A DNA stretch of 38,804 nt, taken from assembly GCA_002696885.1 (NCBI GenBank), contig NZSO01000026.1, positions 1 to 38,804 on the forward strand, read 5' to 3'. The notes below the pieces were generated by a model. The model was not told where the DNA came from, searched no databases, and worked only from the letters and a program-made list of their open reading frames with translations. This document shows, one piece after another, positions 1 through 10,400 of this stretch; the stretch's first letter is position 1, and every line of letters begins with the position of its first letter. The position numbers and the translations under genes are program-made. Source of the DNA: Verrucomicrobiales bacterium (lineage in GTDB: Bacteria; Verrucomicrobiota; Verrucomicrobiia; Verrucomicrobiales; DEV007).

Positions 1-400
<400 letters not shown>

Positions 401-463
401 TTATGCATTGTGTGCATGTAGTGTGAAGTCTTTTATAGAATTTGGTTTTTTTAAGATAAGAAA

Positions 464-583
464 GGGTGAGGTGACGATAGCGTCATGGTCCCACCTGATC
501 CCATTCCGAACTCAGAAGTGAAACGTGTCAGCGCCTATGGTACTGCGGCTTAAGTCGTGGGAGAGTCGGTCATTGCCTTGCCC
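464..583 (+). rRNA. rrf: 5S ribosomal RNA
   Basis: The core GATCCCATTCCGAACTC (about 498-514), the downstream GGTACTGC and GGGAGAGT are diagnostic of bacterial 5S rRNA. Helix I can be drawn between 464-472 and 575-583. The pairing continues outward (452-463 with 584-595, one G-U pair), which is a likely RNase III-type processing stem. That fixes the mature ends only approximately. It lies about 65 bases after 23S, as in a normal rRNA operon. No tRNA-fMet gene follows it, although many alphaproteobacterial operons carry one there. A T-rich tract (597-630) follows, but I see no convincing hairpin terminator. Confidence 0.93.
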
Positions 584-595
584 TTTCTTGTCTTA

Positions 596-1042
596 TCTCT
601 CTTTTTAACTTTTTTGATATATCTTGTTTTTTTTGTTCTTTATTAGCAACTTTATAATTAATACTTTTAAACCCTTAGAATTTTTCTAAAATTGTTTTCT
701 ATTTGTTATTCTTCTGTATTTTGAAGAGCTCTCAACCTTTAGAAATATACAAAATGTTAGGGGTTTTCGTTATATAAGCTTTATCATTTAAAGTTTAGAA
801 TTTAATGTCTTTGTTTTCATAGTTACAATGTAGAAGAGGTTGTAAATAGATGATTTTGAAAAAACCGTTACTAATTTTTTGTTATTGATTTGTCAGGTTA
901 TTTAAATGTTAAGCCTTCTTTAAGGGGCTGAATGCTAATATTTATTCTTAGATGAGTTCGTAAGAGTGTTAGAATTATTGCAAAAAATATCTTAATAAAA
1001 TTCAAGACTTGGTAAATTTAAAGATGAAGTGCAATACCCAAA
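596..1042. other. AT-rich intergenic stretch
   Basis: About 450 bases between the rRNA operon and the small-RNA candidate without a convincing gene on either strand. It is very AT-rich, contains only short chance frames, and shows a few weak inverted repeats, for example around 678-695 and 913-931. I see no tRNA and no recognisable remnant of a protein gene. It probably holds the end of rRNA transcription and the promoter of the next RNA. Confidence 0.5.
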
Positions 1043-1139
1043 AGTGAGGTCAAGTTTACTCCGGACCTCATACGTCTCTCAGACGTGAAGCCTCCCTGTT
1101 AGACTGGAACTCAGCTTAGGCTGGGCTCCAATTTTTTTT
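1043..1139 (+). ncRNA. candidate small RNA with three hairpins and intrinsic terminator
   Basis: Three successive hairpins are visible: TGAGGTC/GACCTCA (1045-1051 with 1064-1070), ACGTCT/AGACGT (1072-1077 with 1081-1086) and a 12-13 bp terminator stem (1105-1130) followed by eight T. Between hairpins two and three lies a single-stranded stretch with CCTCCCTG (1091-1098), which is complementary to Shine-Dalgarno sequences. There is no open frame. A weak promoter (TTGGTA at 1009-1014 and GCAATA near 1031-1036) would start transcription close to the first hairpin. The layout resembles trans-acting sRNAs of the alphaproteobacterial AbcR (alpha-r15) type, but I do not recognise a specific family. 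It could also be the leader of an attenuated transcript for the gene at 1227, since the terminator lies upstream of that gene. Confidence 0.55.
1105..1139 (+). terminator. Rho-independent terminator of the small-RNA candidate
   Basis: Stem TGGAACTCAGC / GCTGGGCTCCA with a TTAG loop (1105-1130), one mismatch and one G-U pair, followed by ATTTTTTTTG. It sits about 90 bases upstream of the nagZ-like gene, so it ends an RNA that starts between the 5S gene and that gene. Confidence 0.85.
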
Positions 1140-1164
1140 GAGTTACGAAAATATTAGGCTTTAT

Positions 1165-1194
1165 TTGTTAACGGTAAGCAATTTAAATGCTATC
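1165..1194 (+). promoter_or_regulatory. putative sigma-70 promoter of the nagZ-like gene
   Basis: TTGTTA (1165-1170), an 18-base spacer and GCTATC (1189-1194), which fits the alphaproteobacterial -10 pattern. It lies just downstream of the terminator at 1105-1139 and about 30 bases before the start codon. Confidence 0.45.
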
Positions 1195-1226
1195 CTGCGA
1201 ACTTATTCATTAAACGAGGCATGAGA

Positions 1227-2297
1227 ATGATCACAACAGAAATAATTCAACAAACTTTAGCAAAATTTGGCGCTATGCTTTTAGTTGGGTTTTTAGGAAC
1301 AGATCATGGAAATAATGACATAAGAAGAATAGAGGATCATATTGGCAGTGGAAAAGTTGGAGGTGTGCTTCTTTTGCATCGAAATATACAAGAAGGTCCC
1401 AAAAAATTAAAAAATCTCATACATCAATTTAAAATGAAAGCGCCTGCAGATAGGCCATTACTGGTGGCTATTGATGGAGAAGGTGGAGTTGTAAAAAGGC
1501 TTATGAAAGAAGACGGTTATGATATTCAGCTTCCTTCTGCTAAAAAGCTTGCCCAAATGTCAACTGCTGACTCTGATAAATTATTACAAGTATATATGAA
1601 ACAACTTTCTGATCTTGGAATTAACTGGAACTTAGCACCAGTTGTAGACGTTGAAGTTGCAACAGAAACAGGTTGTATTGGCCGCTTAGAAAGAAGTTTT
1701 TCCAAGAGTCCAAAAAAAGTTGCTTATCATGGTTACCAATTGATTCAAGCTATACAAGAGGCCGGTATGGCTTTTTGCTTAAAACATTGGCCTGGACTGG
1801 GAGCAGATGTCGGAGATACACATAAAGGCATGACGAATCTAACCAATGTGTGGTCTCGTGAACGGGATGCAGAACCCTTTAATTTAATTGTGAAAGAGAT
1901 AAGTAAAAATCGCCCAAACAAAACTATTCCTGTTATGACAGCCCATTCAGTCCATGAGGGATTAGATTCTGGTGCACCGAGTTTAACTTTTTCAGAGCAA
2001 GTTATTGAAGGCCAGCGGAAAAAATGGCAAGCAGAAGTATTGTTTGTTAGTGATGATTTAGATATGGGTGCATTAGATGGTTTTGAGTTAGGAGAGAAAG
2101 TTGTTCGGGCAATACTGGCTGGCAATGATGTATTAATATTCTCTCAGTACCGCAATTATGATCCAGAAAAAGTTGATAAAATATATCAATCATTACAACA
2201 AGCGCTTGAGAAAAACGATAAGCAGGCTGAAATGCTTATTAAGCGTATCAACGAATCTTTTAATCGAATAGAAAAATTTAAAGCGGATTATTTGTAA
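1227..2297 (+). CDS. nagZ: beta-N-acetylhexosaminidase, glycoside hydrolase family 3
   Basis: A 356-residue GH3 enzyme, close to the usual NagZ length (about 340). NagZ removes GlcNAc from GlcNAc-anhydroMurNAc peptides in the cytoplasm during peptidoglycan recycling. Visible features are AIDGEGG (about 86-92), ERSFS matching the RSF(G/S) segment, KHWPGLG (from K186) followed by D197-T-H199, the Asp/His acid-base dyad of NagZ, and S275-D-D-L, which carries the nucleophile. No signal peptide is present, which fits a cytoplasmic enzyme. Two ATGs are possible. ACGAGG at 1214-1219 lies only 1 base from the ATG at 1221 but 7 bases from the one at 1227, so I chose 1227. The gene is monocistronic and converges on recA. 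The GH3 assignment is firm. The exact substrate is inferred. Confidence 0.9.
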   Translation: MITTEIIQQTLAKFGAMLLVGFLGTDHGNNDIRRIEDHIGSGKVGGVLLLHRNIQEGPKKLKNLIHQFKMKAPADRPLLVAIDGEGGVVKRLMKEDGYDIQLPSAKKLAQMSTADSDKLLQVYMKQLSDLGINWNLAPVVDVEVATETGCIGRLERSFSKSPKKVAYHGYQLIQAIQEAGMAFCLKHWPGLGADVGDTHKGMTNLTNVWSRERDAEPFNLIVKEISKNRPNKTIPVMTAHSVHEGLDSGAPSLTFSEQVIEGQRKKWQAEVLFVSDDLDMGALDGFELGEKVVRAILAGNDVLIFSQYRNYDPEKVDKIYQSLQQALEKNDKQAEMLIKRINESFNRIEKFKADYL

Positions 2298-2355
2298 AGC
2301 AAGAAATATTTTTTTGATTGTAAGACTTGATTATTTGAATCGGTCTATCAATAAA

Positions 2356-2381
2356 AAAAGCCCTCTTCTTAGAGGGCTTTT
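2356..2381. terminator. bidirectional terminator between nagZ-like gene and recA
   Basis: A perfect stem AAAAGCCCTCT / AGAGGGCTTTT with a TCTT loop lies between two converging genes. It has T runs on both sides, so it can end transcription from both directions. Confidence 0.88.
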
Positions 2382-2409
2382 GTTTTACAGTCAGGATACA
2401 TATCCAGAT

Positions 2410-3450
2410 CTACTCTGAAGAAGTATCTTCAATAGTGCCTTCCATCATATCAATGAGGCCAGCGTTCTGCCTAAGTTTTTGTTCAATCTCTCCAGCCACA
2501 GCTTGGTTCTCTTTTAAGAAACGCTTAGCGGCTTCACGGCCCTGACCAATTTGTTGACCGTTGTAGGAATACCATGAACCAGCTTTTTCAACAAGATCAG
2601 CTTTGACACCAAGGTCAAGAAGCTCTCCAACTTTGGATACGCCTTCACCATACATAATGTCAAAATCCACCACTTTGAAAGGAGGAGAAAGCTTGTTTTT
2701 TACAACTTTGATTCGTGTTTGATTTCCCACAACCTCATCTTTATCTTTAATGGCACCAATCCGACGAATATCTAAACGAATGGAAGCATAGAATTTCAGC
2801 GCATTCCCCCCTGTGGTCGTTTCAGGGTTACCAAACATAATGCCAATCTTTTGGCGAATTTGGTTAATAAAGATTACCATACATTTTGAACGAGAAATAG
2901 AGGAGGTAAGTTTACGTAGAGCCTGGCTCATAAGGCGTGCCTGTAAGCCCATATGTGCATCACCCATATCGCCTTCAAGTTCTGCGCGCGGGACAAGGGC
3001 TGCAACACTATCTACCACCAACACATCAACAGCGCCTGAACGGACAAGTGTATCCGTGATTTCAAGGGCTTGTTCCCCCGCATCTGGTTGAGAAATGATG
3101 AGGTCATCGGTATTAACACCAAGTTTACGAGCATAAACAGGATCAAGTGCGTGCTCGGCATCTACAAAGGCACATGTGCCACCTTTTTTTTGTGATTCAG
3201 CAACAACGTGCAAAGCAAGCGTTGTTTTACCAGAACTCTCAGGCCCATAAATCTCAATGATTCGGCCGACTGGTAGGCCTCCAATACCAAGAGCAAGATC
3301 AAGACCAATAGAGCCTGTTGGAATAGTCTCTGTTTCAACTTGTTGGCCTTCACCGAGCTTCATGATAGACCCTTTTCCAAACGCACGCTCGATCTGCTTA
3401 AGGGCTATGTCAAGTGCTTTGGCTTTTTCTGGAGATGCTTGCTTTGTCAT
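2410..3450 (-). CDS. recA: recombinase RecA
   Basis: A 346-residue RecA of ordinary length. It forms filaments on single-stranded DNA, carries out strand exchange and triggers LexA self-cleavage. Walker A GPESSGKTT is at 69-77, the LVVDSVAALVPR segment carries Walker B, loop L1 is in the EGDMGDAHMG segment and loop L2 follows the INQIRQKIG segment. The acidic tail ends EDTSSE. ATG at 3450 has AAAGG about 7 bases upstream. The upstream region has no GTTC-N7-GTTC box, which is the usual alphaproteobacterial LexA site. Its partners addA, addB, recR and lexA are all in this window. Confidence 0.99.
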   Translation of the reverse strand: MTKQASPEKAKALDIALKQIERAFGKGSIMKLGEGQQVETETIPTGSIGLDLALGIGGLPVGRIIEIYGPESSGKTTLALHVVAESQKKGGTCAFVDAEHALDPVYARKLGVNTDDLIISQPDAGEQALEITDTLVRSGAVDVLVVDSVAALVPRAELEGDMGDAHMGLQARLMSQALRKLTSSISRSKCMVIFINQIRQKIGIMFGNPETTTGGNALKFYASIRLDIRRIGAIKDKDEVVGNQTRIKVVKNKLSPPFKVVDFDIMYGEGVSKVGELLDLGVKADLVEKAGSWYSYNGQQIGQGREAAKRFLKENQAVAGEIEQKLRQNAGLIDMMEGTIEDTSSE

Positions 3451-3504
3451 TGGTAACCTTTTGTAAATTAATGATATTGAAAGGTATCATATTGACTGTA
3501 TACA

Positions 3505-5286
3505 TCAAAGGGATTTCATTAGTTCTAATTGACTCAGCTTGGTTTTTTGGATTTTTTTTTCAGAAAATCCAAGAGCATGGCATAAGTAGATTGTTTCAAA
3601 ATCTTTTAGACGTGGATTATTTGTAAAAACATGTTTTCTATTTTGACACATGTAATATTTATGATTGCGGAATGAATAACATTGTGGTGGCGAAGTGCTT
3701 AAAACACCTAAAAAACCAATGGATAAAAAGATAAGTCCAAAAAGGCGCCAACGATATTGCCAAATACAAAGCCATAAAAGACCAATAATACACAACAAGA
3801 ATGCCCATGATGGTGGGTGGGCAATATAAATCTTTGCACCAGGCCAACCACCAATTTCTTGAGCAAGCCAGCTTACCCAGTCAATAAGATAGAACGTAAA
3901 CTTCAAGACCAATGAGCAGCTTGTAATCCATTTAATCAATAAGCCCAAAACAAGGCTTGGCAGGATTATGGTCCCAAGCAAAGGAATAACAATAACATTC
4001 GCTAAAATACCCTGCAGAGAAAGAGTGTGAAAATGCATAATGCTAAAAGGAAGGATAATACATGAGGCAATCAGTGATGTCAGAATCAAACTGCGTGTAG
4101 ATGTATATAGCTGCCTTAGCCAGTTGCCTTCATTTGTTGTAAAAAGATTTGGCCAGGCTTGATAAAACGAAATTAAGCCCAATACTACAAAAAAAGACAT
4201 TTGGAAACTTGGGAGTTTGAAGGCATTTGGATAGAGCATCAAAATGAATATAGCAGCCAAATTAATAAAATTTAGACTTAAGCCCTCACGATCAATAATG
4301 ATACCAAAGAGAATGAACGAAGCCATAAAAAAAGCTCTGGTTGAAGACATGGATTGCCCAGAAATATTCCAATAAAAAAACAGTAAAAAAAGCGTCAGAA
4401 GAGCTGCAATTTTAGGGAGGTGAATTTGCTCAAGTATGGATGGGAAGCGGCAAAATAAGAATTTGATACAGAGGAAAGCAATGAGAGCCATAAGGTTCAT
4501 ATGTAATCCTGAAATCGCTAATATATGTGCAAGTCCACTAGCTGCATAATTATCTCTTGTTTCATTAGAGATAAGCGCTTTTTGACCTGTAATGAGAGAG
4601 GCAGCAATAGCATTTGTCTGATCATCAACATGAGGTGTATCAATGATCATTTGTGTAATATGTTGGCGAATTTTTTGCCAAAATGCTGAATAGGTTGTCT
4701 CATTTTTGGGCAATAGTTTGAAGGGGCTAACCGTGAAGCCTGAAGCACCAATACCTTGAGCACGATTATTTTCTTTAAAGTCAAATCCACCAGGAATTAA
4801 GGGGCCTGAAAAGGGTGTTAGAACAGCATCAACACAAACAGTATCCCCGGCACTTGGAATGGTATTTTTTTTGATTCGATGTGTAAGTTTAACATTTTGT
4901 AAATTAATCTTTATACGCTGGCTGGTAGAGTGGCTTAAAGAGATTTTTAGTCGATGACCATAGGGTGTTGGGGTGACTTCTTGGACAGTGCCTTCAAGTT
5001 TAGAAACAAACTTTTTTTTATCCAGGGCTTCAGTTGGATGCCAAAGAAAATTGATTGAAACAGAAACTATGCCTAAAAGTATTCCCAAAATGAGTATTTT
5101 AAAAAGATGACAAAGCCATTGCTCTTTTTTAAATGCGAATAATAGAAAACACATGACCGCTAAGGAGGTGGTAACTGAAACTGGATATAGATTGAAAAGA
5201 TAGATTGATAAAGCCATCAGACTTGATAGCCATAATGACCAACGATTCTGTTCTTGAAAAAAAGGAAGTTGGCTAAATAGATTCAA
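3505..5286 (-). CDS. comEC: ComEC/Rec2-type competence membrane protein
   Basis: A 593-residue polytopic membrane protein. ComEC forms the inner-membrane channel for single-stranded DNA during natural transformation. An N-terminal DUF4131-type region with membrane segments (about 17-90) is followed by a soluble stretch (about 100-200) and the Competence domain, whose hallmark SGLAHILAISGLHMN is at about 239-253, then about eight more hydrophobic helices to about residue 535. The C-terminal metallo-beta-lactamase domain of many ComEC proteins is absent, and only a short Cys- and Lys-rich tail follows. The start is a TTG at 5286 with no clear SD. The next ATG is 24 codons in. No other transformation genes are visible here, so transformation is not shown. 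Confidence 0.88.
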   Translation of the reverse strand: MNLFSQLPFFQEQNRWSLWLSSLMALSIYLFNLYPVSVTTSLAVMCFLLFAFKKEQWLCHLFKILILGILLGIVSVSINFLWHPTEALDKKKFVSKLEGTVQEVTPTPYGHRLKISLSHSTSQRIKINLQNVKLTHRIKKNTIPSAGDTVCVDAVLTPFSGPLIPGGFDFKENNRAQGIGASGFTVSPFKLLPKNETTYSAFWQKIRQHITQMIIDTPHVDDQTNAIAASLITGQKALISNETRDNYAASGLAHILAISGLHMNLMALIAFLCIKFLFCRFPSILEQIHLPKIAALLTLFLLFFYWNISGQSMSSTRAFFMASFILFGIIIDREGLSLNFINLAAIFILMLYPNAFKLPSFQMSFFVVLGLISFYQAWPNLFTTNEGNWLRQLYTSTRSLILTSLIASCIILPFSIMHFHTLSLQGILANVIVIPLLGTIILPSLVLGLLIKWITSCSLVLKFTFYLIDWVSWLAQEIGGWPGAKIYIAHPPSWAFLLCIIGLLWLCIWQYRWRLFGLIFLSIGFLGVLSTSPPQCYSFRNHKYYMCQNRKHVFTNNPRLKDFETIYLCHALGFSEKKIQKTKLSQLELMKSL

Positions 5287-5406
5287 AAAAATTAACTAAA
5301 TATTCACTTCTTTTTGGATTAAAAAAGATCAATGGTCAACATGAATCAGGCACTTAGCGATTATTCATGGAATACATGGAGGGTATAGCCCTAAAGTTTC
5401 TGAAAA

Positions 5407-7392
5407 CTATTTCTTTACAGCTGTTCCTTGACCTGCACGAACAAGTTTGTAAGCAATATAGGCAAACAAAACGAAGCCAATTAAAGTGCTGTAAGGCATT
5501 ATCCATACTGGAGTATACTGAAAAAGATCAGTTCTTTGTGAGGCTGCAAAAGGGATAGCAAGGAGAATGCCAATAATTGCTTCACCTGCAATCAAACCAG
5601 AGGCAAATAGAAGACCCTGACTGTCTCCATTTTTGTTTTTTTGCGTTTTACTAACAATATATTTCAATATCCCACCAAGGAATAAAGCTGTGACAATTTC
5701 GAAAGGGAGGTATAAACCAAGTGCAACACCCAGCGCTGGAAAGCGACCCTTGCCTGTTTTCTTTAGGTATAGATCAATTACAATAGCTACCACACCAATA
5801 CCAACACCAATCATAATTAAGTTGAAAGGTAAAGACTGTCCAAGCATTCCTTGCGCTATCGTTGCAAGTAATACGGATTGAGGCGCTGCTAAGTTTTGAT
5901 CAGGATTCATGCCTAAACGTGGAAAGACTCCAGCGATCCCATAGGCTTCAAAAAGGATTTGCATGATAGGAGCGATAGCGACAGCACTGACAACAACACC
6001 CAAGAAAAGAGCTAACTCTTGTTTCCAAGGCGTTGACCCAAGAACATGGCCTGATTTCAGATCTTGCAAGTTATCACAGCTTATGACTCCCATGGCGGCC
6101 ACCATAGCTGTTATCATAATAAGACCTGCGGCAACCCCAGTCGCTGCAACAACATTTTCTGCATAATTAATTTCACCGCCAATGACGGTTGTTACGACAA
6201 GTGCAACTAAAATTATCGAGGCGATAAGGCTTCCTGATAAAGGGTTTGATGAAGTTCCAACTAAACCTGACATATAGCCTGAGATAGAGGCGACTAAAAA
6301 ACCAACAACATACGTACTAATCACAGATACGAGAACAAGTATAAAAAATGTTGCTGAAGATAAAGGTAGGTTAAAGGATTGAAAAACGTGATTCAAGATC
6401 ATGTAAACAGGTACAAAAAGAACAAGTAAGCCAAGAAGAACAAAACTAAAAGGAATATCTTGCTCTGTTCTTGGAAGTTTATCGGTTGATTTGCTCGTGC
6501 CAAAAGATTTAAACGAATGACCAATGGCAACACGAATTGGTTTTAAAACAGAAATAAAAGCGGCAATACCACCAACAATCATGGTGCCAACCCCAACGTA
6601 TCTGAGGTTTGATTTCATAAGAGCTGCGCTCTTTGCAAAATCTGCTGCTTGGGGGATGCCATCAAAGAATGTAAAGGCAGGTATAAGCACCCAATTCATA
6701 ACAATTCCACCGACTAAAAGTGTAATACCAACCCTATGGCCAACGATGTAGCCGGCGCCAATCATAACTGGGGAAAACCCAATATTGAAACCTATGATGC
6801 TACCACCAACCTTTTTCCAGAAAGCAAGAGAGTGGGCGGCAAATTGAAATGCGCCTTGACATAGTTGCATTAGTGCAGCAAGTGCTCCCCCAATTACAAT
6901 GCTTTTTGCACTCCCGCTTTTTTGATCACCAGCCTTCAAGACTTCAGCTGTTGCAACTCCTTCTGGGAAAGCAAGTTTTTCTTCTATAATAAGTGCTCTG
7001 CGGAGTGGGATAGAAAAGAAAATACCAATAAATCCACCAACAATCGTAATGAGGGATGTTTCTAAAATTGGGAATGAATCCCAGTGACCAATAACAAGAA
7101 GGGCTGGTAATGTGAAGATAGCACTAGCGGCTATTACTTCACCAGCTGAGGCAATGGTTTGCACCATATTGTTTTCTAAAATGTTTGAGTTCTTAAACAT
7201 GCCAAGAATCGCCATTGACATAATGGCAGCAGGTATACAAGCCGTAACAGTTTGACCAATTTTAAGTGCTAAGTAGGCGTTTGAACCAGACAGGAGAGCT
7301 GCAAGAATCATCCCAAGAATAATTGACTTTAATGTTAGTTCTGGGAGTTTTTTCGATGCAGGAATATAAGGTTGATCCAATTTAGCAGCCAT
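5407..7392 (-). CDS. OPT/YSL-family oligopeptide (or metal-chelate) transporter
   Basis: A 661-residue integral membrane protein with about 14-16 hydrophobic helices, the size of bacterial OPT-family carriers. These proton-coupled symporters import oligopeptides or related compounds across the inner membrane. Typical segments are SGSNAYLALKIGQTVTACIP near the N-terminus, NMVQTIASAGEVIAASAIFT and EKLAFPEGVATAEVLKAG in the first half, and GTSSNPLSGSLIAS in the middle. ATG at 7392 has AAAGGA about 6 bases upstream. It lies on the same strand as addA, 68 bases away, and is probably its own unit. A peptide importer would suit an organism feeding on host or environmental peptides. The substrate cannot be read from the sequence. 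Confidence 0.92.
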   Translation of the reverse strand: MAAKLDQPYIPASKKLPELTLKSIILGMILAALLSGSNAYLALKIGQTVTACIPAAIMSMAILGMFKNSNILENNMVQTIASAGEVIAASAIFTLPALLVIGHWDSFPILETSLITIVGGFIGIFFSIPLRRALIIEEKLAFPEGVATAEVLKAGDQKSGSAKSIVIGGALAALMQLCQGAFQFAAHSLAFWKKVGGSIIGFNIGFSPVMIGAGYIVGHRVGITLLVGGIVMNWVLIPAFTFFDGIPQAADFAKSAALMKSNLRYVGVGTMIVGGIAAFISVLKPIRVAIGHSFKSFGTSKSTDKLPRTEQDIPFSFVLLGLLVLFVPVYMILNHVFQSFNLPLSSATFFILVLVSVISTYVVGFLVASISGYMSGLVGTSSNPLSGSLIASIILVALVVTTVIGGEINYAENVVAATGVAAGLIMITAMVAAMGVISCDNLQDLKSGHVLGSTPWKQELALFLGVVVSAVAIAPIMQILFEAYGIAGVFPRLGMNPDQNLAAPQSVLLATIAQGMLGQSLPFNLIMIGVGIGVVAIVIDLYLKKTGKGRFPALGVALGLYLPFEIVTALFLGGILKYIVSKTQKNKNGDSQGLLFASGLIAGEAIIGILLAIPFAASQRTDLFQYTPVWIMPYSTLIGFVLFAYIAYKLVRAGQGTAVKK

Positions 7393-7428
7393 AGTTTATC
7401 CTTTTAAATACATTGTTAATATTACTGT

Positions 7429-7453
7429 GCCTTTAAAGCTTGTAAAGGCTTTT
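7429..7453. repeat. intergenic hairpin between addA and the OPT gene
   Basis: Inverted repeat GCCTTTA / TAAAGGC (7429-7435 with 7443-7449), followed by TTTT on the plus strand. For addA, which is read on the minus strand, the T run is on the wrong side, so this is a weak or partial terminator at best. Confidence 0.35.
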
Positions 7454-7460
7454 GAACAAA

Positions 7461-10400
7461 TTAGAGTTTGAATTTGTAAAGTTTTAAAGAATCTATCCAG
7501 AGTAATGCTAAATTTATGGTATCTTGAGGACATTGTTTTTGAGTGAATTGACCATATATTTTTAATTGCTTTTTATATTTCTCCATTGATTTTTCGCTGT
7601 ATATGCCTGTTTTGTAATCAATTAGCCAGATTTGCCGAGTCTTTGGATTTCTTACAATTAGATCAATTTGACCATTAATGATTTTCTTTTCTTCAATTGC
7701 CCGGAATGAAACTTCGCTAAAGTATGACCCTTGCATATTAATTTCAGGGATCGCTGAATTTAACAGGTTTTTTAGATCATTTACCAGCTGACTTTTTTTA
7801 TCATGGGACAAAAACTCACTATCTATGCTCTCAACATAGATTTTAGTTTTTCTAAGATATTCTTCTTTATCACCTAGATGAGGGAGATGTTCTAAAATTT
7901 TGTGCATCAAAGATCCATAAAAAAGAGCTCTTTCGTTTTTGAGCGTATTATTATCTTCTTCCTCATCACCAGAGGGACGCAAAATTTTTGTGGATTCTCT
8001 CTTTGTGTCGAGAGGGTTGAAAAGGTCTGGTGAGTAAATGATTTTGCCAAATTTAATATCACTTATAGTGAAATCCTTATTAATTTTTTTTGGGGGAAAT
8101 GGCTCATAAACAATAGTTTCTTTATTGCGATCAGACTTGCTTTTAAGTTGTGAAATTGCTTTGTGACATTTCTTATACCAAGAGTTATCAGAAACTTCCC
8201 CTCTATTTGGTTCCCACCCGCAAATATATAGTTCTTCCTCAGCGCGTGTAAGAGCCACATAAAGTAAACGGTTTGATTCATCTTCAAGATCATTTTGTGT
8301 ATGATCCTTGATGGATTTAATTGGCTCAAAACCTTTTTCTGTGGATGATGAAGCCCAGAATAGTCCACCTTTAGACCAATAGAGAGGTCCTTTATCGATT
8401 TTAGTTTCAGTTGTATCAGGAAGAAATACTATAGGTGCTTGCAAGCCTTTTGCGCCATGCACTGTTAGCAGACGAACATATTTTTGATTTGCATCACCTG
8501 TTTCACGTTTGATTTGTATTTCATTTGCTTCAAACCAATGAACCCAATGTTCAAGGGATGGTCCATTTTTAATCTGATGTTGTTCAGCAAGTGTCAAATA
8601 TTCCAACAACGGATCAGTGGCGTTTGATCCTAAGTCATCGATCCATTTTTTCATTCCTTTTTGTTCAATCAGAATGGTTGAGATAAGATCCTGTGGAGTG
8701 TTGTAGTCAACTTTATTGAGGAGTTCTTGTAACCACAAAACAATCTCTTTTAATTTTTCATTATAATTGCTTTGATCTTTTAGTTCTTGCCACAGCGATT
8801 TTTCTTCTCTGGCAATACATAGTTTGAACAAAGTTTTTTCATCAATTTTTATTAGAGAGCTTTTGAGAATGCTGGCTAAAGAAAAATCATCTTCCGGCAA
8901 CAGAAGAAATTTAAGAAGACTATGAAGGTCTCGAACAGCTAAGTCATCTTGTAAAGTGAGTCGATCAAGCCCAGCGCATGGGATTTGATATTTCTTAAGT
9001 GCATTTGCCATTGCTGGTCCAAATCGCCCTCGTTTTTGAATTAAGATCATAATGTCCCCAGCATGGATGGGGCGCTCTTTGGTTTGCAGCAATTTACCTT
9101 GATCAAGCCATAATCGGATTTTTTGAGCAAGTTTTTCAGCGAGTTTTTCTTCTGTTCCAGCCATGGCTTCTGAATCGTTACAGGATTCGTTTTGGTGGAT
9201 TAAAGGCCACACACTAACTTTGCCGTAATTATTTATCCGCTGTGAAGAATGTGTTGCTTTATAGAAGGGGGATATAGGGTTTTTATGAACTTTAAAAACT
9301 TCGTCAATAAAAGATAAAATAGGAGTTGTTGATCGATATGAATGGGACAGAGATCTTTCAATGATTGGATTTTTGTGGTTAATAAATTTTTTGTAGATTT
9401 GACTTCTAAAAAGATCAAATTCAGCTAATTTGGCTCCTTGAAAGCTGTATATAGATTGTTTTTGGTCGCCGACAACAAAGAAAGATTTGGTTGTGTCCGA
9501 ATTATCTTTTGAGAAAAAATCATCGATTAAATTGATGATAAGTTGCCACTGATGTGAGCTTGTATCTTGGGCCTCATCAACAAGAATATGTGATAGTTGA
9601 TTGTCTAGTTTATATCGGACCCACGCTCCTTGCTCTTGGCTTTGCAGAAGCTGTGTTGTTTTTATAATTAAATCATCAAAATCTAACAGTCCGAAGCTGT
9701 TTTTTTTATGTTCGTATTCATTAAAAACAAGTGTAAAAATTTCAACAAGCAGAGTTGTTTTGTTCCATATTTTTTCAATCAGCCCTATCTGATGAACATG
9801 CCAAATATCGTCAGAAAGCTCCAAAAAGCTTTTTTCTTTATCAGCAAGAGATTCAAATGCTTTTTTAGACAGAAGTTTTTTTCGTGGTTTATTTGACTGT
9901 GTGAGAAATAGGCTTGAAAGTGCTTGCCAGGAAGGTTTAGAGGGAGTGTTGCAAAAATTCCTATAAAAAACCGCAAGATTTTCAACAAAGAGTTGATCAC
10001 TATCAGATAGGTTTCTTGCTCTTTCGCACAACTCTAGTACAGATTCTAGGGGATGTTTTTTGATAAGCCAGCCCAAACTATTGTCAAAGTTTTGAGATTC
10101 AGCGTTTTGTGATAGCTGATTAAGGGAAGTAGAAGTCTCGTTTTTTAAAGTGCAACTTTTAACCCAGCGATGGCGATTTTTTAAAATAGTTTGAAGAAGG
10201 TCTTGAAGGTTAAATAAAGTTGTATAATCCACAAGCTTAGAGAGGATCGACTTTGTCTCATGTTTTTCTGCTATTTTTTCAAAGGATTTTTGCCATAGAT
10301 TATTTTGTTCATTTTCTTCTAAAACGGTGAAATTTGGTGATAAATCTGACTCAATAGCAAAAGTACGCAGAAAAGACTGACACAAGCCATGTAAGGTGGT

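Noticed and set aside
596..1042. Possible decayed gene after the rRNA operon
   Set aside because: No frame of length or recognisable protein similarity on either strand. The stretch is AT-rich filler as far as I can see.
3456..3468. ACCTTTTGTAAAT shared between the recA leader and the repeat at 35651-35663
   Set aside because: In an AT-rich window of this length many identical 13-mers are expected by chance, and in recA part of it is simply the SD (AAAGG).
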